Positions 56,343 to 64,000 of a stretch of 64,000 nt of DNA are shown here, piece by piece. The notes under the pieces are model-generated. The model ran no database searches and was not told where the DNA came from. It saw only the letters and a program-made list of their open reading frames with translations. Source of the DNA: Succinivibrio sp. (lineage in GTDB: Bacteria > Pseudomonadota > Gammaproteobacteria > Enterobacterales > Succinivibrionaceae). A program made the translations under genes and the position numbers. Where the stretch lies: NCBI GenBank assembly GCA_024693025.1, contig JAILLS010000083.1:1-64000 (forward strand), in the 5' to 3' direction. Within the stretch, counting starts at the first letter, position 1; the number at the start of each line of letters is the position of its first letter.

Positions 56343-56744
56343 TTACTTAGAGAACGAGGAGGCAAGACCGCGCAGTTTATCCGCATCAATCTTGATGCGG
56401 TGATCCCGTAAGGCTTTGCGTTCGGCGATAACCGACTCACCCCGCTGCATCACACTTTCTTCATAAAGCTTCTGTCTTTTTTCCCTATCCTCTGCACTCT
56501 CCTCCTGACGGCTCTTGGCGATGGCTTGCCGCTGCGTGGAGACTGCCTTGTCGTTCAACAATTCCTGTCTTAAGGATTTGCGCTGAGTATCAAGCTGTTC
56601 TAGGCTCTGCCCTGAATATACATTATTTGAGGCATATGGATCCTGCCACAGACCGTCTCTACCTGATGCCTGCCCTATATGAATAGGCATCAGACAAGCA
56701 CTGCCGGTAAGAAGCACGCCTAGAGTGCTAAAAAGTCTATTCAT
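56343..56744 (-). CDS. Hypothetical periplasmic protein (paralogue of 55552-56172)
   Basis: Start at the internal MNRLFSTLGVLLTGSACLMPIHIGQA; shared block TQRKSLRQELLNDKAVSTQRQAIAKSRQEESAEDREKRQKLYEESVMQRGESVIAERKALRDHRIKIDADKLRGL. Confidence 0.75.
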   Translation of the reverse strand: MNRLFSTLGVLLTGSACLMPIHIGQASGRDGLWQDPYASNNVYSGQSLEQLDTQRKSLRQELLNDKAVSTQRQAIAKSRQEESAEDREKRQKLYEESVMQRGESVIAERKALRDHRIKIDADKLRGLASSFSK

Positions 56745-56981
56745 AACTAACCCCAAAAAAAACCAAGTTACTTTTATTATAAAGGAAATTTTGGCAAAAT
56801 TTTAGGATTAATTCTAAAAGAATCCTGAGCATTTAACCTGATTATCTGCAATCAAAAAGATCTTGGTCAAGCCTAAAAAAAACTCGCCTTTTCCAGAAAC
56901 TGCAGGCAAATCTGTCATCCTTTAACTAATTAACGGCAGCAGACGGCAAAACTGAAGGAGGCTTATGCACTAAGGATCTGC

Positions 56982-57836
56982 TCAGACCACATCAAGCGGC
57001 GTTTTCCTGTCAGGAGCAGGAAAGCTTCTGTCCAGCAACGCAAGCTCTGCCTCAGAGAGCCTCAGCTCAGCTGCGGCAAGATTCTCCTGAAGGTGCCTGA
57101 GGCTGCCGCTCTTAGGGATGGCCACCATCTCCTGACGGGCAAGGACAAAGGCCAGCAGCACCTGAGCGGCGCTCACGTTATGCGCTCTTGCCACTGTAAG
57201 AACCTCACTGCAGCTGTACAGCTCCTGACACAGCCCTCCGCCCTGCGCAAGCGGACAGTAGGCCATCGGGATCACCTGCTTTTCCTGCATATAGGGCAGC
57301 AGTGAATATTCAATGCCGCGGGAGCCCAAATGATAGAGCACCTGATTTATCACACAGGAGGTGCCCTGACAGTCCTCGATCAGCTCCTTTAAATCTGCCG
57401 TATCGAAGTTGGAGACGCCCCAGCTGCGGATAAGTCCTGCCTGCACCAGACTCTCCATCCCTGCAATGACCTCCTCAAACGGCGTAGCACCAATCCAGTG
57501 ATAGAGATAGCAGTCAAGATAATCAGTTCCAAGCCGCCTGAGACTGCCCTCGCAGGCCTGTCTCAGCGCGCCCCTGCCCGCATGGGAAGGTAAGACCTTG
57601 GAGATCACAAACAGCGAGCTGCGCTCATAGTCCTTAAGAATTGCGCCTAAAAAACTCTCCGAACGCCCCATGCCGTACATCTCTGCCGTATCAAACAGCT
57701 GCACGCCGTGCTCCAGTGCATAGCGAATGCTATCTGCCTCCTGTTCAGCACGCGCCCGGGACTCTCCGATATCCCAGAGACCCAGGCCGAATTTAGGCAG
57801 GTTGAGTGAATTTTTAAGCTTGACATAAGCTGACAT
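56982..57836 (-). CDS. Aldo/keto reductase
   Basis: LPKFGLGLWDIGESRARAEQEADSIRYALEHGVQLFDTAEMYGMGRSESFLG; YLYHWIG; WGVSNFDTADLKEL; AIPKSGSLRHLQENLAA. Confidence 0.92.
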   Translation of the reverse strand: MSAYVKLKNSLNLPKFGLGLWDIGESRARAEQEADSIRYALEHGVQLFDTAEMYGMGRSESFLGAILKDYERSSLFVISKVLPSHAGRGALRQACEGSLRRLGTDYLDCYLYHWIGATPFEEVIAGMESLVQAGLIRSWGVSNFDTADLKELIEDCQGTSCVINQVLYHLGSRGIEYSLLPYMQEKQVIPMAYCPLAQGGGLCQELYSCSEVLTVARAHNVSAAQVLLAFVLARQEMVAIPKSGSLRHLQENLAAAELRLSEAELALLDRSFPAPDRKTPLDVV

Positions 57837-57912
57837 ACAGGCCTCCTTTATGCTCTCTTCTGCCGGCAGAATGGTTGTGGTCAGACTGAAGGGATTAAGC
57901 CCGCTTAGGGCC

Positions 57913-57945
57913 TAATGCATGACTGCAGAGATAAGCTGCAGTCAT
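57913..57945 (-). terminator. Hairpin downstream of the isomerase-like gene
   Basis: CATGACTGCAG-agataag-CTGCAGTCATG perfect 11-bp stem; no strong T-run, so terminator role uncertain. Confidence 0.5.
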
Positions 57946-57956
57946 GATCTTAGGGT

Positions 57957-59474
57957 CTATCTGAAAGGATTTTCCTGAGGATAGAGGACGTCCTTAGGCT
58001 GATTGTAGGCGATATCGCTTACGCCTAAGAGCTTGAACACCTCAAAGAGCGCCTTGCCGACATGGCCAAAGGCAACAGCTCCATGATGTGGATAGCGCTT
58101 GCCAATCAGCACATGGCGGTAGAAACGCCCCATCTCTCTGATGGCAAAAATACCGATGCCGCCAAAGGAGCGCGTGCCCACCGGCAGCACCTCGCCTTCG
58201 GCCACATAGGCCTGCAGTCTGGTATCAGGAGTAGTCTGCAGTCTGAAGAAGGTAATCGGACCTGCCTGCAGATCGCCTTCGAGCGTGCCGCGGGTGAAGT
58301 TAGGCTCGGAGCCCTCCGGCTCAAGCAGGCGGTGCTGAATAATCTGATAGTTGATCTTGCCCAGCTTCAGATTGCACTCCGTGCTCTTAGTCAGCTTGCA
58401 CAAAGGAGTATTGCCGCAGTGAAAGCCCATGAAGGTATCGCTCTGCTGATACTGCGGATAGCGCGGAGCGATGTTTTCCAGGAAGAGATCGGCTGGCACG
58501 GAATTGTTGATATCCAGAAGCGTGACCGCATCTTCGGTGACACAGGCGCCGATATACTCAGAGAGCGCGCCGAAAATATCCACCTCGCAGGCAACCGGTA
58601 TGCCGCGGGAAGCCAGGCGCGAATTGACATAGCAGGGCTCAAAGCCGAATTCCTCCGGGAAAGCCGGCCAGCATTTGTCGGCAAAGCATACATACTGACG
58701 GGCCCCGCGATGCTCTTCAGCCCAGTCAAGCAGCGTCAGCTCAAACTGTGCCATGCGCTCGAGCAGATCTGGATAGGTATTGCCATCCCCCAGCTCCTGC
58801 CGCATATCCTCAACAACTCCCGGGATGCGCTGATCCTGAGCATGCCTGCGATAGGCCACCAGCAGATCAAGCTCGCTGTTCTCCTCAATCTCCACCCCAA
58901 GATCATACAGCCCCTTGATCGGAGCATTGCAGGCAAAGAAATCCTGCGGACGCGGACCAAAGGAGATGATCTTAAGCTGCGCAAGTCCCAGCAGGACGCG
59001 CGCTATCGGGCAGAACTCCAAAATCATGCCGGCAATGTCAGAGGCGGTGCCGACCGGATATTCCGGAATAAAGGCCTTAAGCCTGCGCAGCCCCAGATTA
59101 TAGGAGCAGTTGAGCATACCGCAGTAGGCATCACCGCGTCCATCCACGAGATCCTGTCCGCTCTCCTCAGCCGCCGCCACATACATGCAGGGGCCGGCAA
59201 ACTGCTGACAGATGAGAGTTTCAGGGGTCTCAGGACCGAAATTGCCAAGGAAGACCACCAGAGCATTGCAGCCTGCCTCCCTCGCCTGGGCTACCGCCTT
59301 CTGAGCATCCCGCTCATTCTCCACCGTCACCTTGATTTCACAAAGATCTAGGGAGCGCTCAGCTGCCGCGGCCACGATGGCAGCGCGTCTGCGCTCTGAG
59401 AGCGAGCGGATAAAACAGTCACGGGAAACGGCGATAAGACCGAGTTTCAGTTTAGGAATATTATACGATTGCAT
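57957..59474 (-). CDS. L-fucose/L-arabinose isomerase-family protein
   Basis: LGLIAVSRDCFIRSLSERRR; ALVVFLGNFGPETPETLICQQFAGPCMYVAAAEE; VACEVDIFGALSEYIGACVTEDAVTLLDINN; MGFHCGNTPLCKL; HHGAVAFGHVGKALFEVFKLLGV. Confidence 0.82.
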   Translation of the reverse strand: MQSYNIPKLKLGLIAVSRDCFIRSLSERRRAAIVAAAAERSLDLCEIKVTVENERDAQKAVAQAREAGCNALVVFLGNFGPETPETLICQQFAGPCMYVAAAEESGQDLVDGRGDAYCGMLNCSYNLGLRRLKAFIPEYPVGTASDIAGMILEFCPIARVLLGLAQLKIISFGPRPQDFFACNAPIKGLYDLGVEIEENSELDLLVAYRRHAQDQRIPGVVEDMRQELGDGNTYPDLLERMAQFELTLLDWAEEHRGARQYVCFADKCWPAFPEEFGFEPCYVNSRLASRGIPVACEVDIFGALSEYIGACVTEDAVTLLDINNSVPADLFLENIAPRYPQYQQSDTFMGFHCGNTPLCKLTKSTECNLKLGKINYQIIQHRLLEPEGSEPNFTRGTLEGDLQAGPITFFRLQTTPDTRLQAYVAEGEVLPVGTRSFGGIGIFAIREMGRFYRHVLIGKRYPHHGAVAFGHVGKALFEVFKLLGVSDIAYNQPKDVLYPQENPFR

Positions 59475-59510
59475 GCTGTTGCTCCTATGTTGGTAAAAGT
59501 CTGTCTAAGC

Positions 59511-61055
59511 TTAACATTCAAGCTCTGCTCTGAGCGTGTCAAGCTTAGCAAAAGCTGGTTTTAGAGCAGGATAAAGCTGCTCATAGAGCTCAAAAATAGC
59601 CTCATAGCGCTGCTGTGCCTGAGGATCAGGACGACATTCCTCATCTTTCAGCCTGACACACTGTGCCACCCCTTCCTCCACTGAACTGTAGGCTCCGGCG
59701 GCACAGCCGGCTAAAATGGCAGCCCCCAGAGCCGGACCTTCCCTGGAGGTCACGGTTTTAATGACTTTGCTGAGGCTGTCACAGAGGATCTGTCTGAACA
59801 GCGCCGAGCTGGCCCCGCCTCCGCAGGCTCTGAGCTCCTCAGGCACCACTTTGAGTTCTTCTAAAACCTTTAGATTATGCTTCTGCGAGAGGCAGACTCC
59901 TTCGAGGATGGCCCTGGTCAGATGCGCTCTTGAGTGCAGAGCCGACAGACCGAAGAACACACCGCGCGCCTTGGCATCAAGCAGCGGCGAGCGCTCTCCC
60001 ATCAGATAAGGCAGATAGATAAGACCCTCAGCACCGACCGGGATCCCTGAGGCCTCGTCGGTCATGTAGTCATAGATCTCCTCACCGCGCTGCGCGCACT
60101 CCTCATGTTCCCTGGCATACATCACATCGCGGCCAAAGCGCAGAGACTGTCCGCAGCTGAGCGTACAGGAGAGCAGCGCATAGGCCCCTGGCACTGCAGC
60201 GCAGAAGGTGTGCACGCGCCCCTGTTTATCGTAGACAGGTCTTCTGGTATGCGCAAAAATCACGCCTGAGGTACCCAGGGTGACAAAGGCGCTGCCCTCC
60301 TGACATACTCCGGTGCCCAAAGCGGCAGCGGCATTATCCGCAGCCCCGGCCGCAACCAGAGTACCTGACAGAAGCCCGGTGGCCTCTGCCGCCTCCTTAG
60401 TAAGAGTTCCAGCTGCCTCGCAGGACTGACACAGCATGGGCAGCAGCTCTGCCTTAAGACCTAAGGACTCCAGCAGCTCTGAAGACCAGACGCGCCGCTT
60501 AAGATCAAGAAGATTGGTGCCCGAGGCATCGGAGATTTCAGCTTTAAGCACACCGGTTAAACGATAGCGGACATAATCCTTAGGCAGCAGGATGGTGCGG
60601 CAGTGCGCAAACACTTCAGGCTCCTGCTCCTGCACCCACAGAATCTTAGGTGCGGTAAAGCCCGGCAGCGCCGGATTGCCGTTAAGCTCCATCAGGCGCT
60701 CTGAGCCTACGCGCTGCGTAAATTCCTGACACTGCCGCTCACATCTTGCATCACACCAGAGGATGGCCGGTCTTAGCACCTCCTGATGCTCATCGAGCAT
60801 CACAAGTCCATGCATCTGACCTGCGATAGAGAGCCCTAACACGTCAGAGGGCTTTACGCCGCTCCGCTGCATGACCTCATGCAGCGAGCTTAAGGCCGCC
60901 TGATACCACAGCTCAGGCTGCTGTTCTGCCCAGCCGTTTTTAGGCTGCAGCAGAGGATAGGAAACCGTCTGTGAGGCAAGAGCCTGACCCTTTAAGTCAA
61001 ACAGCACCGTTTTGCAGCCTGAGGTTCCTAAGTCCACCCCTAACAGATAATGCAT
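59511..61055 (-). CDS. xylB: Xylulokinase (FGGY family)
   Basis: LLGVDLGTSGCKTVLFDLKGQALASQTVSYPLLQPKNGWAEQQPELWYQA; IAGQMHGLVMLDE; GAADNAAAALGTGV; LRACGGGASSALFRQILCDSL. Confidence 0.93.
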   Translation of the reverse strand: MHYLLGVDLGTSGCKTVLFDLKGQALASQTVSYPLLQPKNGWAEQQPELWYQAALSSLHEVMQRSGVKPSDVLGLSIAGQMHGLVMLDEHQEVLRPAILWCDARCERQCQEFTQRVGSERLMELNGNPALPGFTAPKILWVQEQEPEVFAHCRTILLPKDYVRYRLTGVLKAEISDASGTNLLDLKRRVWSSELLESLGLKAELLPMLCQSCEAAGTLTKEAAEATGLLSGTLVAAGAADNAAAALGTGVCQEGSAFVTLGTSGVIFAHTRRPVYDKQGRVHTFCAAVPGAYALLSCTLSCGQSLRFGRDVMYAREHEECAQRGEEIYDYMTDEASGIPVGAEGLIYLPYLMGERSPLLDAKARGVFFGLSALHSRAHLTRAILEGVCLSQKHNLKVLEELKVVPEELRACGGGASSALFRQILCDSLSKVIKTVTSREGPALGAAILAGCAAGAYSSVEEGVAQCVRLKDEECRPDPQAQQRYEAIFELYEQLYPALKPAFAKLDTLRAELEC

Positions 61056-61081
61056 CGCCCCGCTCCTTAAAGGACCTGTCC

Positions 61082-61720
61082 TTAATCCATGAACGGACTC
61101 GGATCGCCAAGACCTACACGTCTTACCACCGGGCCTTCTTCCTCAAAACGGATCACCGTAGTCGGCTGAGGCGCCACCACGCCTCCATCCACGATCACAT
61201 CCACAAGCTTTGAGAGCTTGGAGTTAATCTCCACCGGATCCGACTCCGGATCCTCCTGTTCAGGCAGAAGCAGCGTACAGCTCATCAGAGGCTCGTTGAG
61301 CTCGGTGATCAGCGCATCGATAATCGCATGCTTCGGCACTCTGATCCCGATGGTTTTGCGCTTTTCATTCATCAGACGTCTGGGCACCTCTTTGGTGGCC
61401 GGCAGAATGAAGGTATAGGCACCCGGCGTATTGTTCTTGATCAGCCTGAACACGCTGTTGTCCACCTTGGCATAGGTGGAGAGCTCTGACAGATCGCGGC
61501 AGAGCAGCGTGAAATTATGGGTCTTGCTCACCTGCCTGATTCTGGTGATGCGCTCCATGGCATTCTTGTTTTCGAGCATACAGCACAGGGCATAGGCTGA
61601 ATCCGTGGGGATTACCCCGACGCCGCCTCTGCGCAGGATCTCACAGATCTGATGGATATTGCGTTTCTGCGGATTATCTGGATGCACCGTAATATATTCT
61701 GCTTGCATAATTGACCTCAT
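61082..61720 (-). CDS. Sua5/YciO/YrdC-family protein (threonylcarbamoyl-AMP synthase-like)
   Basis: ICEILRRGGVGVIPTDSAYALCCMLENKNAMERITRIRQVSKTHNFTLLCRDLSELSTYAKVDNSVFRLIKNNTPGAYTFILPATKEVPRRLMNEKRKTIGIRVP. Confidence 0.92.
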   Translation of the reverse strand: MRSIMQAEYITVHPDNPQKRNIHQICEILRRGGVGVIPTDSAYALCCMLENKNAMERITRIRQVSKTHNFTLLCRDLSELSTYAKVDNSVFRLIKNNTPGAYTFILPATKEVPRRLMNEKRKTIGIRVPKHAIIDALITELNEPLMSCTLLLPEQEDPESDPVEINSKLSKLVDVIVDGGVVAPQPTTVIRFEEEGPVVRRVGLGDPSPFMD

Positions 61721-61723
61721 GTC

Positions 61724-62593
61724 CTACTGTTCTAATGACTCTTCCGTCATAAACTGATATTCTGCAGCCTCAGGGCACTGCCACACCGGAACTACCGTCG
61801 CGGGCAGATCAAGATTATAGCCCAGTTCCCGCCACTGCTGCGGGGTATGAAAATCAGAGCCGACCGAGGCTTTAAGCTCATACTGCACCGCAAGCCGTGA
61901 GAGATACTCCCGATCGCAGGGGCGCTGCTGGCAGGAGGCGACCTCCAGGGCCCGGCCTCCGGCACTCTTAAAATCCTGCACCAGGCGGCGCAGCTTGGAA
62001 TTGGTCAGATCATAGCGCAAAGGATGAGCCAGCACCGGCACTCCGCCGCTGTGCAGAATCACCTCGACCACGCTGCCAAGCTCCGGCCACTGGGTGCGCA
62101 CATAAGCCTTCCTGCCTTTTTTAAGATAGGTGTTAAAGGCCTCATCGACCGTCACCGCCTTGCCCTGTGCGACAATAAATCTGGCATAGTTGCCGCGGGT
62201 CACCACGGTATCGCTGCCGGAAAGACTGAGCGTACGCGCATAGGCATCGGCAAAGCCCAGTTTCTCAAGCCGGCTCCCGATCTCCTCGGCCCGCTGTATT
62301 CTAAGCTTCAGCTGTCCCTCAAGAAAGGTCTTAAGCTCAGGGTGTTCAAGGCCTATAAACAGACCGACCACATGGATCTGATTACCCTCCCACAGTGCCG
62401 AGAGCTCGGCCCCCGGGATCACCTGCAGCCGTGAGGCTGCCGCCTCCCTAGCTTCCGCAAAGCCTGCCACGCAGTCATGATCGGTCAGCGCCAGATGGGT
62501 AAGTCCCAGCTCTACCGCCCGCTCGACGAGCTCCCGCGGTTTAAGCGTGCCATCCGATGCGGTGGAATGGCAGTGCAGATCAATTTTGCTCAT
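61724..62593 (-). CDS. rnm: PHP-domain 5'-3' exonuclease (RNase AM/YciV-like)
   Basis: MSKIDLHCHSTASDGTLKPRELVERAVELGLTHLALTDHD; VIPGAELSALWEGNQIHVVGLF; PVLAHPLRY; VGSDFHTP. Confidence 0.92.
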   Translation of the reverse strand: MSKIDLHCHSTASDGTLKPRELVERAVELGLTHLALTDHDCVAGFAEAREAAASRLQVIPGAELSALWEGNQIHVVGLFIGLEHPELKTFLEGQLKLRIQRAEEIGSRLEKLGFADAYARTLSLSGSDTVVTRGNYARFIVAQGKAVTVDEAFNTYLKKGRKAYVRTQWPELGSVVEVILHSGGVPVLAHPLRYDLTNSKLRRLVQDFKSAGGRALEVASCQQRPCDREYLSRLAVQYELKASVGSDFHTPQQWRELGYNLDLPATVVPVWQCPEAAEYQFMTEESLEQ

Positions 62594-64000
62594 AGCGCTT
62601 TTTTGCCTCTTCAAGCTCTTCCCAGCGTGCATAGCGCGCCTCGAGCGTCTGTTCCAGCTCTGCCTTGCATGAGAGTAACTCCCTGACCTTGTCCCCCTGC
62701 TCCTTATACAGCTGCGGATCGCCTAGCTGTTCATCGAGGGAGGACAGCTTGGTCTCAAGCTGCTCAATCTCCTCAGGCAGATGCGTCAATTCATAGTTTT
62801 CCTTAAAGGAGAGCGCGGTCTTTTTGCGTACCGTGTGCGGACGTTTGCTGCTCTGTTCCTCCTGAGTCCTGTCGTTCACTGCCTTGCGGTTATAGTAGGC
62901 CTGCACATCCGCCCAGCCGCCGACCACGCTTTCAATGCCGCCCTGTCCGTCAAAGACCCAGGTCTCGGTCACCACCTTGTCGATAAAGCGGCGATCATGG
63001 CTGATGACCAGCACGGTGCCCGGATAGGAGGCGATCAGATCCTCGAGCAGATCTAAAGTCTCCAGATCAAGATCGTTGGTCGGCTCATCGAGCACCAGCA
63101 CGTTTGAGGGTCTGGCAAAGAGCTTGGCCAGAAGCAGCCGGTTCTTCTCGCCGCCTGAGAGCACGGAGACCGGACTGCGGGTGCGTCTTGCGGTAAAGAG
63201 GAAATTGGCAAGATAGGAGATCACGCTCGTGCTCCTGCCGTTGATGATCACCTCGGAATGTCCGTCCGCTACGTTCTCCGCCACGGTCTTATCTTCCCTA
63301 AGCTGCTCATGATACTGATCAAAATACTGCGCCTGTACGTTCATGCCCACTCTGACATAGCCGTGGGAAGGCTTGAGTTTGCCCAGAATAATGCTCACCA
63401 GCGTGGTTTTGCCCGCACCGTTAGGTCCGACTATGCCGATCCGGTCCTTGCGCATCACAGTAGCCGAAAAAGGCCTGATCAGCTCCCGCCCCTCATAGTC
63501 AAGCGAGACATCGCGCACCTCAAACACCAGATTGCCTGAGCGCTCTGCCTCATTGACCTTCAGCACCACGTTGCCGAGGCGGTCACGTCTTAGACTGCGC
63601 TGTCTGCGCATCTCCATCAGATCGCGCACCCGTCCCTCATTGCGGGCCAGTCTCGCTTTGACTCCGCGTCTGATCCAGGCCTCTTCCTCAGCCAGGATGC
63701 GGTCAAACTCCTGATTGGCCAGAGTCTCCATGCGCAGTCTTTCCGCCTTCAGCTCAAGGTATCTGTTAAAGGAGCCCGGATAGGAATACAGCTTGCCGCG
63801 GTCAAGCTCGACGATACGGGTGGCCAGATTATCCGCAAAGGCCCGATCGTGCGTGACAAAGAGCACCGTGCCCTTGAAGTCTCTGATGCACTGTTCAAAC
63901 CAGGCAATGGTCTCTATATCCAGATGATTGGTCGGCTCATCGAGCATCAGAAGCTGCGGCTCACAGGCCAGCACTGCCGCCAGAGCCGCCTTGCGTCTGA
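62580..64000 (-). CDS. uup: ABC-F ATPase Uup (5' end outside window)
   Basis: LLMLDEPTNHLDIETIAWFEQCIRDFKGTVLFVTHDRAFADNLATRIVELDRGKLYSYPGSFNRYL; GPNGAGKTTLVSIILG; LSGGEKNRLLLAKLFARPSNVLVLDEPTNDLDLETLDLLEDL; coiled-coil C-terminus. Frame stays open to position 64000. Confidence 0.93.
   Translation of the reverse strand, partial: RRKAALAAVLACEPQLLMLDEPTNHLDIETIAWFEQCIRDFKGTVLFVTHDRAFADNLATRIVELDRGKLYSYPGSFNRYLELKAERLRMETLANQEFDRILAEEEAWIRRGVKARLARNEGRVRDLMEMRRQRSLRRDRLGNVVLKVNEAERSGNLVFEVRDVSLDYEGRELIRPFSATVMRKDRIGIVGPNGAGKTTLVSIILGKLKPSHGYVRVGMNVQAQYFDQYHEQLREDKTVAENVADGHSEVIINGRSTSVISYLANFLFTARRTRSPVSVLSGGEKNRLLLAKLFARPSNVLVLDEPTNDLDLETLDLLEDLIASYPGTVLVISHDRRFIDKVVTETWVFDGQGGIESVVGGWADVQAYYNRKAVNDRTQEEQSSKRPHTVRKKTALSFKENYELTHLPEEIEQLETKLSSLDEQLGDPQLYKEQGDKVRELLSCKAELEQTLEARYARWEELEEAKKRYEQN

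Noticed and set aside
9235-57836. Three aldo/keto reductases (9235-10104, 35460-36335, 56982-57836) as a functional system
   Set aside because: Common multi-copy family, dispersed, with intact motifs; no evidence they act together.
58062-59351. 429-aa ORF antisense to the isomerase-like gene
   Set aside because: Antisense artefact in a GC-biased coding region; no recognisable motif.
1-64000. tRNA/rRNA genes, CRISPR arrays, IS elements
   Set aside because: Scanned intergenic gaps by eye for T-loop (GGTTCGAATC-like) sequences, regularly spaced repeats and transposase motifs; none convincing. A tRNAscan-SE/Infernal/ISfinder run would be needed to exclude them.

Overview
A 64 kb window of mostly chromosomal, tightly packed coding DNA. 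Gene content (gyrA, topA, sohB, serC, dusA, rnd, rdgC, prs, uup-rnm-Sua5/YciO, potGHI-type ABC genes) points to a gammaproteobacterium, plausibly Succinivibrionaceae-like; the taxonomic call is inference only. I saw no rRNA, tRNA, CRISPR array, intact transposon or prophage. The most unusual signals are: (1) three proteins that keep a recognisable enzyme fold but appear to have lost catalytic residues: a serine hydroxymethyltransferase-like protein with Gly in place of the PLP lysine (11110-12399), a RocB/M20-like protein without the metal-binding motifs (21261-23135), and an iron-alcohol-dehydrogenase-like protein lacking most metal ligands (23657-24850); (2) two dispersed paralogous CesT-like type III secretion chaperones with no secretion genes nearby; (3) a GyrA with Val at the Ser83-equivalent position, a variant GyrA box (QHRGGHG) and an acidic insertion in the C-terminal domain; (4) an HNH endonuclease with an extra N-terminal domain; (5) a decayed AAA-ATPase-like gene with an in-frame stop; (6) tandem paralogous lineage-specific periplasmic proteins and tandem paralogous membrane diguanylate cyclases; (7) a C8 tract just upstream of a solute symporter. 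All homology statements come from motif recognition and remembered family sequences; no searches were run.
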